Below the pieces are notes generated by a model, which saw only the letters and a list, made by a program, of their open reading frames with translations, had not been told where the DNA came from and ran no database searches. The translations under genes and the position numbers were made by a program. A stretch of DNA of 64,000 nucleotides from NCBI GenBank assembly GCA_024291935.2, contig CM044315.1, positions 77,420,385-77,484,384 on the forward strand, written 5' to 3'. The stretch comes from Okapia johnstoni (taxonomy: Eukaryota; Chordata; Mammalia; Artiodactyla; Giraffidae). Positions 45,105 through 55,793 of this stretch are shown here, piece after piece. Each line of letters begins with the position of its first letter. Position 1 is the first letter of the stretch.

Positions 45105-46428
45105 GGCTTTCTAGGTGGTGAAAGCAGTAAAGAATGTTCAAACTACTGTACTATGTGCTTATTTCACATGCTAGCAAGGTTATGCTCAAAATCCTTCAAG
45201 ATAGGCTTCAGTAGTACATGAGCAGAGAAATTTCAGGTGTACAAGCTGGGTTTAGAAAAGGCAGAGGAACAAGAGATCAAATTGCCAACATTTGTTGAAT
45301 CATAGAGAAAGCACAGGAATTCCAGAAAAACATCTATTTCCACTTCACTGAGTATGCTAAAACCTTTGACGGTGTGGATCATAACAAACTGTGGAAAATT
45401 CTTAAAGATACAGGAGTATAGATCACCTCACCTGTCTCCTGAGAAACCTGTATGGGGGTCAAGAAACAACAGTTGGAACCGGACATGAAACAATGACTGG
45501 TTCAAAGTTGGAAAAGGAGTACATCAAGGCTGTACATTGTCACTTGGCTTATTTAATGTACATGCAGACTACATCTTACAAAATGCTGAGCTGGATGAAT
45601 CACAAGCTGGAATCAAGATCTTCGGGAGAAGTATCAACAACCTCAGATAGGCAGATGATACTGCTCTAATTACAGAAAGAGAAGAGAAATTAAAGAGCCT
45701 CTTGGTTAAGGTGAAAGAAGAGAGTGAAAAAGCTGGTTTGAAACTCAACATTCAAAAAACTAAGATTGTGGCATCTGGTCCCATCACTTCATGGCAAATA
45801 GATGGAGAAAAGTGGGAGCAGTGACAGATTTTAATTTCTTGGTTTCCAAAATCACTGTTGATAGTGACTGCAGTCATGAAATTAGAAGACACCTGCTCCT
45901 TGGAAGGAAAGCTATGATAAACCTAGACAGCATGTTAAAAAGCAGAGACATCACTTTGCTGACAAAGGTGTGTATAGCCAAAGCTGTGGTTTTTCCAGTA
46001 GTCATGTAGGGATGTGAGAGTTAAACCATAAAGAAGGCTGAACACCAAGGAATTGATGCTTTTGAACTGTGGTGCTGGAGATCTCTTGAGAGTCCCTTGG
46101 ACAGCATGGAAATCAAGCCAGTCAATCCTTAAGGAAGTCAACCATGAATATTCATTGGAAGGATTGATGCTAAAGCTGAAGCTCCAATACTTTGGCCACC
46201 TGATGCAAACAGCAACTCAGTGGAAAAGACTCTGATGCTGGGAAACATTAAAGGTAAGGAGAATGGGATGGCTGAGGATGACATGCTTAGACAGCATCAC
46301 TGACTCAATGGACATGAAGCTGAGTAAACTCCAGGAGATAGTGAATGACAGGGGACCCTGGAGTGCTGTAGTCCACAGGGTTGCAAAGAGTCAGACATGA
46401 TTTAGTGACTAAACAACACTAACAATAG
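45105..46428 (+). mobile_element. Chimeric tRNA-SINE head fused to BovB
   Basis: The first about 32 bp (GGCTTTCTAGGTGGTGAAAGC, AGTAAAGAATG) match the start of a Bov-tA tRNA head; without a break the sequence continues as BovB RT (TTCAAACTACTG...). The junction AAAGAATG occurs in both parents. The 3' end is BovB (ATTTAGTGACTAAACAACACTAAC). A single duplication TCAGAATG (45097-45104 and 46429-46436) encloses the whole unit. RT frames are broken by several stops and shifts (YADD altered to a TAGGCAGATGAT reading near 45647). Confidence 0.82.
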
Positions 46429-46801
46429 TCAGAATGTCCAGTTGTCAACAAAATTACAAAACATACAAAGAAACAGAAAAATATGGCCTGTTCAAAGGAA
46501 ATAACATAAACCATTTCTGACAGAGCCCAGACACTGGAATTGTTGGTCAAAAGTAGTAACAGTCTTGAACTAAAGAAAATTAGAAAAATTATGTTTGAAC
46601 AAAATGAGATTATCAATGAAAACATAAATTATAAAAAATCAAACAAATTCTGGATCTGAAATGTGCAGCAACTGAAAAGAAAAACTCACTAACGAGATTT
46701 GACAGCAGGTTTAAGCAAGTAGAAGAAAATTATCAGTGAACTTGAAGATAGGACATTTGAATTTAACCAGTTGGAGGGACAGAAGAAAAATGAAAGAAAA
46801 C

Positions 46802-47040
46802 TGTTGGGGTCCTTTAATGGACCAGAACCTGGTGGTACGGAGTTGACCATAAGAAAGTAAAAGAAAGAAAGAAGGAAAGAGGCTGATATTCTCTGGTTTA
46901 CGCAGAACACCAATATAACTCTAAGACAAAGAGTCTGCACCTCCTACGTAGGCTCAGGGCGTCCTCTTGAAGAAGTCTTGAAAGCCCGGGCAAGTAAGTA
47001 GGCACAGCGGGCCCCTACGCTCCAGAGAATTAGCCTGAAG

Positions 47041-47071
<31 letters not shown>

Positions 47072-47451
47072 GAAGAAAGACACGGGGACCCATCCTCTGA
47101 TGGAACAAGGGTGTTTTTATTCAATATAGTGTTGGTTTATATACTGTCTTACAAGGTAGCAAAGATAAGGATCAAAAATCTTACAAATGATCAAGGAAAC
47201 ATAAAGCCAGGATTCACGTCAGACAGAGAGGGTTGTAAATAATCACCTTCCATATCAGAAAGGAAGAGGGTCGTAAATAGGTACTTTTCACCATATGGAA
47301 AAGCTAAAGAAGGAAATGCCTGCATTTCTCAGTCCTGGGAGCGGCTTGCTGGCTCCTCTCGCACCTGCATTCAGGAGCTAATAAGGAACAGAGGATTTAT
47401 GCAAGACAGAAAACAACACACAGGAAGCCTCCTGTTAAATGCTCTCTAACA
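46802..47451 (-). repeat. Solo LTR, class II type, 6-bp target duplication
   Basis: A 650-bp unit with ends TGTTGGGG...CTCTAACA (inverted TGTTAGAG in its own sense). Perfect 6-bp duplication GAAAAC at 46796-46801 and 47452-47457. In minus sense TATATAAA (47136-47143) and AATAAA (47116-47121) are 15-20 bp apart, as in betaretrovirus-like LTRs. A (GA)n run of about 30 bp at 47041-47069 is within U5/R. No internal sequence remains. Confidence 0.9.
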
Positions 47452-47985
47452 GAAAACAAACAGAGCCTGCAACCTGTGGGACCTATTAAGTATACCAATA
47501 TGTGCACAAGAAGAGAGAGAGAAAGAGGAAGAAAAAATATTTGAAGAAACAATGGTTAAAAACTTCTTAAATCTGATGAAAGATATGAACACATATGTCT
47601 AAGAATTTCAATGAACTTCAAGCAAGATAAACTTGAAGGGATCCACAATGAGACACATTATAGTCAAATTATAAAAACAAAGAGACAGAAGCAGAATTTT
47701 GAAAGCAGCAAGAGAGAAAGTGACTCATCACATACAAGGGATCCTTGAGAAGATTAACAACTGATTTCCCACCAGAAATCATGAGGGCCAGAGGTAGTGG
47801 AGTGATATATATAAAATACTAAAAGAAAGTGCAATCAAGAATTCTGTTTCTGGCAAAATTCTCTTTAAAGAATGAAACAGAAATTAAGACATTCCAAGCT
47901 ACACAAAAGCTGAAGGAATTTAATACCAGTGCACCTGCCCTAAAAAAATGCTTTAAAAAAGATCTTCAGTCTCAAATCAAAGGAC

Positions 47986-48223
47986 TTGTGTGCATGCTCA
48001 GTAGCTTCAGTAGTGTCCTACTCTTTGTGACCCTATGAACAGTAGACTCCAGAGGAGCCAGGCCCTTCTGTCCGTGGGATTCTTCAGGTAGGAATACAGG
48101 AGTGGTTTACCATGCCTGCCTCCAGGAGATCTTCCCAACCTGGGGATTGAACCCATGTCTGTCTGCATCTCCTGCATTGCAGGTAGATTCTTTACCCACT
48201 GAGCCACCTGGGAAGCCCGAATG
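47986..48223 (-). repeat. Bov-tA SINE
   Basis: Left GTGCATGCTCAGTAGC, right head CTTTACCCACTGAGCCACCTGGGAAGCCC. Duplication AAAGGAC at 47979-47985 and 48224-48230. Plus-sense host is L1 ORF1. Confidence 0.9.
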
Positions 48224-48236
48224 AAAGGACAGTAAG

Positions 48237-49423
48237 TGCCGGAGTCCTGCTCCAGCTGGTCAGGGTTCCCTCAGGATGGACGGCGTCGGCAATACGAATG
48301 AGAAGACACAGCGAGTCTCGGTGTTTTCCAAGTGTCTTCTGACCTTATTGTTTCTAAGACAGCTTTTGTATTTTTAGTGGTACATAGAAACAAATGTAAA
48401 GTATAGAGTCATGCCAGATCAGCTCGATGGATCAGCAGTTTTTGATCCGTATCGGAACCAGAACACTGTTTGTGTTTCTAAGTTATAAAAGTTTTAAAAT
48501 TGTTTACGTCATCTTCTGGCCCGGAGGCCTGCTAACATCTTGTGACTCCTTTATTGATAAGGGTTGATCAGCCAGGACACTTTTGCATCAGGCACAGAAA
48601 ATACCAGGGTTACATTTTTTAAAGAATACAGGCACAGCAGGAAAGAATTCATTAATAGAAAGTTTCAAGGTAAAACCTGTTTTTGGTAATTTACTCTATG
48701 CCTTGAGCTTAACAGAAAAGAATGTGGTTCCATAAAGTCATAGTACAGCAAGCTGAAACAATGTAGCACAAAGGTCAGTTCTTAGCAAAATCACCAGCTG
48801 AATTAACAATTGTCTTATTATTTGTATTAAAACTAAACTTTTATTTATACAAATCTCTAACTATTATGTTTTCATTATATAGGCTAAATACGTTAAGAGT
48901 AAAAAAAGCATAATGAGTAAGTATAGACTAAGTAACAGTTTCATACAGCAACATTTCTTATATTTTCTAACAAGCCTTTCTTTCCTACAAAGGGCTCTGT
49001 GCCCATTGGGGCTTTCTGTGTGGAGGCTCTCAATGCTGTTCTGTTGTTAAGGGGCAGTCAAGCACATTAGCTCCAAAGGCACAGGTACATTTATTAAACA
49101 AATCAATATGTTAGCAAAAGGAATTTAGATCAGCATACTTTATATCCCAGATAATTTTATTTAGGGTGCTACCGTTCAGGGGCCTTGCCGATTGAGATTT
49201 CAGATTGATCTATTTTAGAAGAGAATCAGGAAAAGCCTTTTTTCTAAGTCACAGAAAATAAGAAGAGGTTTATTGTAGCAAACATCAGAAAGACAGATAT
49301 CATCTTTAAGGTGAGTGCTGAGGCAGCCTTCCGAGAATCCCTGAGGGCTGAGAAGCCGTGCTCGATCAGCCCTCTACCTCATGACTCTGTCATGGGTGGG
49401 ATCTCGTGAGCTGGCTCCCGGCA
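48237..49423 (-). repeat. Solo LTR, 1.19 kb, class II type, 6-bp target duplication
   Basis: Terminal inverted TGCCGG...CCGGCA. In its own (minus) sense it begins TGCCGGGAGCCAGC and ends GACTCCGGCA. A perfect 6-bp duplication AGTAAG (48231-48236, 49424-49429) joins cleanly to L1 inter-ORF sequence. The upstream flank is not purine rich, so no polypurine tract or provirus is attached. Unusually long for a solo LTR; no coding frame of note inside. Confidence 0.88.
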
Positions 49424-49559
49424 AGTAAGCAGTAAGTTGAAGACATAAAACATATATTAAAGAATACTAGTAAAGGTAACTTTACAGGTAAGTATAAAAG
49501 CCAGTATTATTATACATATAGTACAGTTATAAAGTACAACTTTATTTTTGCACTAGGAA

Positions 49560-49735
49560 AGCTTATTCACAGGTCTATCTAAGATTTCACTGATAAGCCA
49601 CTCAATGTGCTGTTGCTGGACTAGGCCCTGGCCCTGTGTGTAGCAAAAATCTCTGGACCACACCTCTCTTACTAGTCTCTTGGTCCAGGAAAATATTCCC
49701 TCTTGTTGCTTCTTCTCATATATAGAGTGACACCA
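49560..49735 (-). pseudogene. Unidentified coding-like stretch in ERV relic
   Basis: One minus-strand frame stays open for about 50 codons with protein-like composition, including WTKRLVREVWSRDF and IEWLISEILDRP. It is bounded by a stop upstream (near 49740). By position, left of integrase in a minus-strand provirus, it would be near env or the 3' end. I do not recognise the family and offer no function. Confidence 0.3.
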
Positions 49736-50202
49736 TTATAATTACGGATTTCATAGGGAACCGTATACCATCATTATATCAGTGGTTCAGTCTCACACCT
49801 GATAATGTAAAGGACAACACTTTTTGAAACAGGCAGTAGAGAAAACAATGCAGTTACCAGGAACTGTAAGATCACAAATAAGAACTTGAGTCAAGAACTT
49901 CCAGTAGATAGAGTCCAGTGATATCTCCAGGTCATCTGACTTAGTTTGTTAAATGACTATAGCCTGCTGTTAATCTCCTGGTTGTAGGTCTTTGAGCATC
50001 TGATCTTTATTCAAAGACTGGTTACGAGATAAGTTTTAGAAACAAACAGAGTGTCCTTTTAAATAACTTAATTAAACCTCTTAGCAATATAACATAACAA
50101 TGAGGAAATATCTCAGAAGCCAGACTTAGTAAATACAGACTTAATTGACAAAATCAGAACTTAATATTCAGTGAAGCATAATATTTTCCTATAATTACCC
50201 CC

Positions 50203-51695
50203 TAGTGGGCCTTAGAAAGCATCACTACGAACAAAGCTAGTGGAGATGATGGAATTCCAGTTGAGCTATTTCAAATACTAAAAGATGATGCTGTGAAAGT
50301 GCTGCACTCAATATGCCAGCAAATTTGGAAAACTCAGCAGTGACCACAGGACTGGAAAAGGTCCATTTTCATTCCAATCCCAAAGAAAGGCAATGCCAAA
50401 GAATGCTCAAACTACCGCACAATTGCACTCATCTCACGCTAGTAAAGTAATGCTTAAAATTCTCCAAGCCAGGCTTCAGCAATATGTGAACCGTAAAATT
50501 CCAGATGTTCAAGCTGGTTTCAGAAAAGGCAGAGGAACCAGAGATCAAATTGCCAACATCCACTGGATCATCGAAAAAGCAAGAGCGCTCCAGAAAAACA
50601 TCTATTTCTGCTTTATTGACTATGCCAAAGCCTTTGACTGTGTGGATCACAATAAACTGTGGAAAATTCTGAAAGAGATGGGCATAGCAGACCACCTGAC
50701 CTGCGTCTTGAGAAACCTGTATGCAGGTCAGGAAGCAACTGTTAGAACTGGACATGGAACAACAGACCGGTTCCAAATAGGAAAAGGAGTGCGTCAAGGC
50801 TGTGTATTATCACCCTGCTTATTTAACTTATATGCAGAGTACATCATGAGAAACGCTGGGCTGAAAGAAGCACAAGCTGGAATCAAGATTGCTGGGAGAA
50901 ATATCAATAACCTCAGGTATGCAGATGACACCACCCTTATGGCAGAAAGTGAAGAGGAACTAAAAAGCCTCCTGATGAAAGTGAGAGAAGAGAGTGAAAA
51001 AGTTGGCTTAAAGCTCAACGTTCAGAAAACTAAGATCATGGCATCCAGTCCCATCACTTCATGGCAAATAGATGGGGACACAGTGGAAACAGTGGCTGAC
51101 TTTATTTTGGGGGGCTCCAAAATCACTGCAGATGGTAATTGCAGCCATAAAATTAAGAGACGCTTACTCTTTGGAAGAGAAGTTATGACCAACTTAGATA
51201 GCATATTAAAAAGCAGAGACATTACTTTGCCAACAAAGGTCCTTCTAGTCAAGGCTATGGTTTTTCCAGTGGTCATGTATGGATGTGAGAGTTGGACGGT
51301 GAAGAAAGCTGAGCATCGAAGAATTGATGCTTTTGAACTGTGGTGTTGGAGAAGACTCCTGAGAGTCCCTTGGACTGCAAGGAGATCCAACCAGTCCATC
51401 CTAAAGGAGATCAGTCTTGGGTGTTCATTGGAAGGACTGATGTTGAAGCTGAAACTCCAATACTTTGGCCACCCCATGCGAAGAGCTGACTCACTGGAAA
51501 AGACCCTGATTCTGGGAAGGATTGGGGCAGGAGGAGAAGGGGACGACAGAGGATGAGATGGTTGGATGGCATCACCAACTCAATGGACATGAGTTTGAGT
51601 AAACTCCAGGAGTTGGTGATGGACAGGGAGGCCTGGCGTGCTGTAGTTCATGGGGTCGCAAAGAGTCGGACACGACTGAGTGACTGAACTGAACT
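50203..51695 (+). mobile_element. Recent 5'-truncated BovB with long RT frame
   Basis: 1.49 kb with a perfect 13-bp duplication TATAATTACCCCC at 50190-50202 and 51696-51708. The 3' tail is short (GACTGAGTGACTGAACTGAACT). Upstream of the long frame there is a TGA at the QQWPQDW position (near 50340) and a 2-bp deletion near 50437. The perfect duplication marks one of the youngest insertions in the window. Confidence 0.93.
50393..51556 (+). pseudogene. BovB reverse transcriptase, 387-codon open frame
   Basis: Longest frame in the window. In register from about residue 16: SHASKVMLKILQARLQQYV, FIDYAKAFDCVDHNKLW (motif A), GVRQGCVLSPCLFNLY (B, QG intact), LRYADDTTLMAESEEELKS (C, catalytic DD intact), GLKLNVQKTKIM (D), GGSKITADGNCS and the C-terminal ELWCWRRLLRVPWTARRSN. 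The first 15 residues are out of the BovB frame because of the upstream deletion. The endonuclease is absent, so the copy is non-autonomous; the frame is open because the insertion is young rather than selected. Confidence 0.85.
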
Positions 51696-52129
51696 TATAA
51701 TTACCCCCATTTTTATTAAACACAGTCAGGACTAATTTTCTTTTAAAAAAAAAATAAGTTTGGTTCATTGAGTATAGATGCCACAGGCCTGACATCAGTT
51801 TTTGTTAAGGTGGATTTTTCTTTTAGAGAACCCCAGTATATTTTGAGATTTTTGTGTATGTCAGCAGACAGTCTCTCTCCCTCTCTTTTTTAACTTGATA
51901 ACACTGTTCAAAATGCAAGTGTCTCCAATTTCTGGAGGGACAAAGGCAGAGAGAAAAGAAAAATGTTTTAATTTTACCCACAGGTGTGAATTACTAAATT
52001 GTTTTAAACCATGAGTAGCTTGAGGAGAAGAGCTTCTTTATATCTGAAAACAAAGATTAGAAGCCCATAATATGTCAGACAAAGAGTCATGAAAATTGTA
52101 ATCATATTTAGCAGTTTAATCCCATGTAA

Positions 52130-52275
52130 TTAATTTTTTGTTGTTGTCCTTGCCTGATGATTGAGGATGCTACTGAAAGCAATAATTTTTAAGAAGTTTG
52201 TGAAGTGTTTGTTAATGCTTGTATGATTTTTCAATAAAGTGGATGCCTTTATCACTGGAGATTGTAGAAAACACA
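52130..52275 (-). pseudogene. ERV integrase core remnant
   Basis: One minus-strand frame contains ISSDKGIHF (codons 52262-52236), with the second catalytic Asp, and 30 codons on HPQSSGK (from 52169), the two hallmark blocks of class I retroviral integrase in the correct order and spacing. Two in-frame stops lie between them, and the catalytic Glu block after HPQSSG is lost. It integrated provirus DNA in life; here it only dates and classes the relic. Confidence 0.7.
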
Positions 52276-53665
52276 TTTTAACCATTTTTTTCTCCATTGT
52301 GAGATACTAACTGCAGCTAGGAAAGGCTTTATCCTATCAAATAAAAGTGAGGTTTGTCAGGGAGCCAAAAAAACCCAAGCGCCTGTCTTGGACTTCTCAT
52401 AGCCGTGACTGTTTGGTTTACAGCCATTGTTCATCCATTTTAAATTCCCTGATTTAGGAGTAGATGAGGGGTTAATTTTGTAGAAAGAGAATTTTGTAAA
52501 AGGAGAATGAGCTTTGTCTGTGTGTGCCATAGTCTTCATAGATCATTGTGACATATACTCATTCATTTTATCAAAGTAACAAAAGATTTTAAAAGCAAAT
52601 ATAAATCACTTAAAGGCAAAGAAATTTATATAGTCTGTTATCAAAAGCCATATTCCAAGAAAACTTTGTTCTTTTAACAGGGAGAGGAAACTAAATTCTA
52701 GTTTGGTACCAGTGTATATTCACTGTGATACAAGAATTATTTACTTAGTCAAAGTAACAATAAAAGATTTCAAAGACAGTTTAATGTCTTAAGAAACTTG
52801 TATCATGCACAAAACTCTCTTCTCGGGGTCTACTTCCCACGAACCTTTTTTTCACTTTCTGTATTTATCACTTTATTTGCCCATTCAGAGAACAACCACC
52901 TATGAGTTCATATTGACTTCCTTTTCCCTTAATAGAATGTAATTCCATTCCTTACACCTTATTATTAAGAACACACATCCTATTTTCCTTAAGCAACCAT
53001 GAACTATACTTCATATCGTCATTCTGTAGATTGGTAAATATAAAGCACCCAAAACCATGTCATTTGCATTTTTTTCCTTAAAAGGATCTTCACAATGTCT
53101 ATGTTAATTAGATTAATAAACAAACATTAATACCAGGTATTAGTTTAATAGTGAATATTTTCCAGTCCATATGAACCTGAAATTCATTTAGTTTAATTTT
53201 TCTTGAATTTAGAATTGTTTGATTTGTAAGTGCTTATTTCTTTTTCTGCCAATTAAATACAGCTCATTGACAAAATAGCCTCAGCAATATTATCTAAAGA
53301 CACACACTCAAATCTGGACAGAGATCTCACAGTTTTTCGTTTGATATTTAAAATGTCTCTTTGACCACCCCCCTCCCCCTTTGTTTTTCTCTTGGCTTGA
53401 AGTCCCAGTAATTTGGTCATGGCTGGAGTCTCAGACAGAGTTGCGTGTGTATCTCAAGGACATGACAAGAGTTAATTTCAGGTTTTTTTCCTAGACATGT
53501 TTTTGCTTCTCAGACAGGATCAGCTCCAAAAAAAGGTATTTAACAATCCAGCTTTTTCCTAATTGCACATGCAAAAAGAACCAGTTTTCTCCCGAGTCCA
53601 AAGAATGTCATGGCCATCCAGTGTCAAAAATGTCATCTCTCCTTTTTGTAGTCATAGTGTTATAG

Positions 53666-53978
53666 CTAGAATTTAAACCACAGAGTGCTCAAATTGGCTC
53701 TGATGACAGGGACAGACTGATAAGATATTGTTCCAGCAGGGATTGTCTCTCTGGAGAGGTGAGGTCTTCTCTTAAAGCAAAAAGAGCCTGTACAGTATAA
53801 AATTAATGGACCTCCCCCCAAACCTGGCCAGCGTTCACCATCTCCAAGGGGGTTCTGTGGCCTTGGTGTCACAAAAGAAAGTAAGGTGATTCTTTTTTAA
53901 GCTCTGGGGATCGAACCTGTCCCAGTTTTCCAGGATACACTCCAGTGGGGTGGGGCTGGCACTGTGTGAGGTTCCCAT
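53666..53978 (-). pseudogene. ERV gag matrix remnant
   Basis: A frame from ATG at 53978 begins with a Met-Gly myristoylation-type start and the matrix wording TPLECILENWDRFDPQSLKK, followed by a hydrophobic FFC. After about 45 codons it shifts frame; the second frame has GDGERWP near 53840, also a gammaretroviral matrix motif. Capsid is not found downstream. The Gly2 and basic residues that target Gag to membrane are visible, but the gene is broken. Confidence 0.72.
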
Positions 53979-54385
53979 CTGTAAGACAAAGAAAGAGCCA
54001 GTGTCCGGTGCTTGTTCTTTCTCGCTGTGGAGGAATCCCTCCCCCAGGTCTCTGATGGTTAATGGGTGGAACATCTAGCCTTCCCCTGAATCCTCTGGCT
54101 GGTTGGAGTCCTCCTGTTCATCTGGTGCAGATGCCTGACTTTCTCTAAGCCTGCTCTGAGGAAAAGGTGGGGACTGGCTAGGAAAGTCCCTGGACACATC
54201 CCATAACTGCTGCCAGTCTCTGACAGAAAGGATCGCCCTAGGATTTCCCTTTCATCTCCTGTCTCAGGCTGGAAGGGGTAGCATAGCCTGCTCCAAGGCT
54301 TCTATTGCCAAATCTTGAAGAGTGGGCATCCTTATGAATTCCCTTCTCATGACCCAAGACAGTGCTATGTGATCTATGTGACTGT

Positions 54386-54904
54386 TCAGTTCAGTTCAGT
54401 AGCTCAGTCATGTCCAACTCTTTGTGACCCCATGGACTGCAGCACGCCAGGCTTCCCTGGCCATCACCAACTCCAGGAGCTTGCTCAAACTCATGTCCAA
54501 TGAGTCAGTGATGCCATCCAACCATCTCATCTTCTGTCATCCTCTTCTCCTCCTGCCTTCAATCTTTCCCAGTGTCAGGGTCTTTTCCAAGGAATCAGTT
54601 CTTCTCATCAGGTAGCCAAAGTGTTGGAGTTTCAGCTTTAGCATCAGTCCTTCTAATGAATATTCAGTACTGATTTCCTTTAGGATTGACTGGTTTGATC
54701 TCCTTGCAGTCCAAGGGACTCTCAAGAGTCTTCTCCAACACCACAGTTCAAAAGCATCAATTCTTTGGTGCTCAGCCTTCTTTGTAGTTCAACTCTCACA
54801 TCCATACATGACTGTTGGAAAAGGAAACAGCCAGCCACTTCAGTATTCTTGCCTTGAGAACCCTATGAACAGTGTGAAAAGGCAAAAAGATGTGACACTG
54901 AAAG
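54386..54904 (-). mobile_element. BovB with inverted 5' segment (second twin-primed copy)
   Basis: Left 54386-54818 is minus-strand BovB 3' end (TTCAG repeats to CACATCCATACATGACTG). Right 54819-54904 is plus-strand BovB 5' region (CCACTTCAGTATTCTTGCC, GAACAGTGTGAAAAGGC). A duplication with one mismatch, ATGTGACTGT (54376-54385) and ATGTAACTGT (54905-54914), surrounds both. About 2.5 kb of BovB is missing between the two segments. Confidence 0.85.
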
Positions 54905-55793
54905 ATGTAACTGTAACATATGCCAATGGGTCAAAGTTGAAACCCTAAGTGACCTTCCCTGGTGTCTCCATTCCAGGTTATCCAGTAACAAAAGAAATGG
55001 TGAATAGTTGGCAGGAAGGGAATCTGGAGATCAGACTGGCAATGCAATACTTCATATATATACCCCAGTTGTTCAGGTTTTTGTCAAGAATATTTTTAAT
55101 CTATACCAAACTAGGGTCTGTACTTCAGGAGTTTTGGCCCTGCAAACTACTGTCAGTAAACAAATCTCCATTTAAGGGTTGTTCCTTTTGCTAGCCTCCC
55201 TCTTGACTCAAATATATGTTCTTCTATACAATGTATCAGAAAGCATGTCAAATGAAGGTTCTTTGTATATTAGGAGTAATGAAATGGTGCAGAGTGTTCT
55301 GGGATTGTCAGAGCAGAAACACAGAAAAACAGCAAGGAAAACATTTCCCAGAAATTCTCTGAAGCCTGTAGACTAGGTCAGTGTTCCCAGGTCCCCAAGT
55401 GGCAGTGAAATGTTTAGAAAGGGGACAGTGTGACTGCAAAGGTAGGGGGCAGTCCTTATGCTTCATCCATTTCTGGCCACTCCCCTTGGGGGAAGGAAGG
55501 ATGCCTCTTGATATTGGCAGAACAGTATAAATCCCACATCAGGATCTCCTCTCTGGGCTGCCTTCCAGCTGTATGAGTATATGTTCACAGAACTGCAGAG
55601 CGAGACTCAACTCTCGCTTCAGTTGCATGTCTCTTTGATTCATTCAGGCATTCTCTCTCACACACAGCTAGGGACAGTGTAAGCTCCCAGAGTGGAAACA
55701 GAAATGAAAGTAGGATGTAGTCAGAAGTGGAGACTAACAGAAGAGGAACTTTGAGTGTTCTTACCTTAGGGCCCATATGAGACGAGCCCCAAG

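Larger units (their letters stand above)
49560..55793 (-). mobile_element. Gammaretrovirus-like ERV internal relic
   Basis: Minus-strand internal region attached to the LTR at 55794-56526. From right to left: primer-binding-site-like TGGGGCTCGTC just inside the LTR (55780-55790), leader, gag matrix start (53978), an integrase remnant (52140-52270) and an unidentified coding-like stretch (49560-49735). Capsid, protease and RT are not recognisable, and no left-hand LTR was found. Two BovBs (50203-51695 and 54386-54904) are nested in it. Annotated as an inactive old provirus. Confidence 0.65.

Noticed and set aside
46860..47070. GAAA/GA microsatellites as separate features
   Set aside because: They lie inside the class II solo LTR and are part of it.
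49424..49445. Polypurine tract and attached provirus next to the 1.19-kb LTR
   Set aside because: The flank is AGTAAGCAGTAAG, matching the target duplication and L1, with no purine tract; the LTR is solo.
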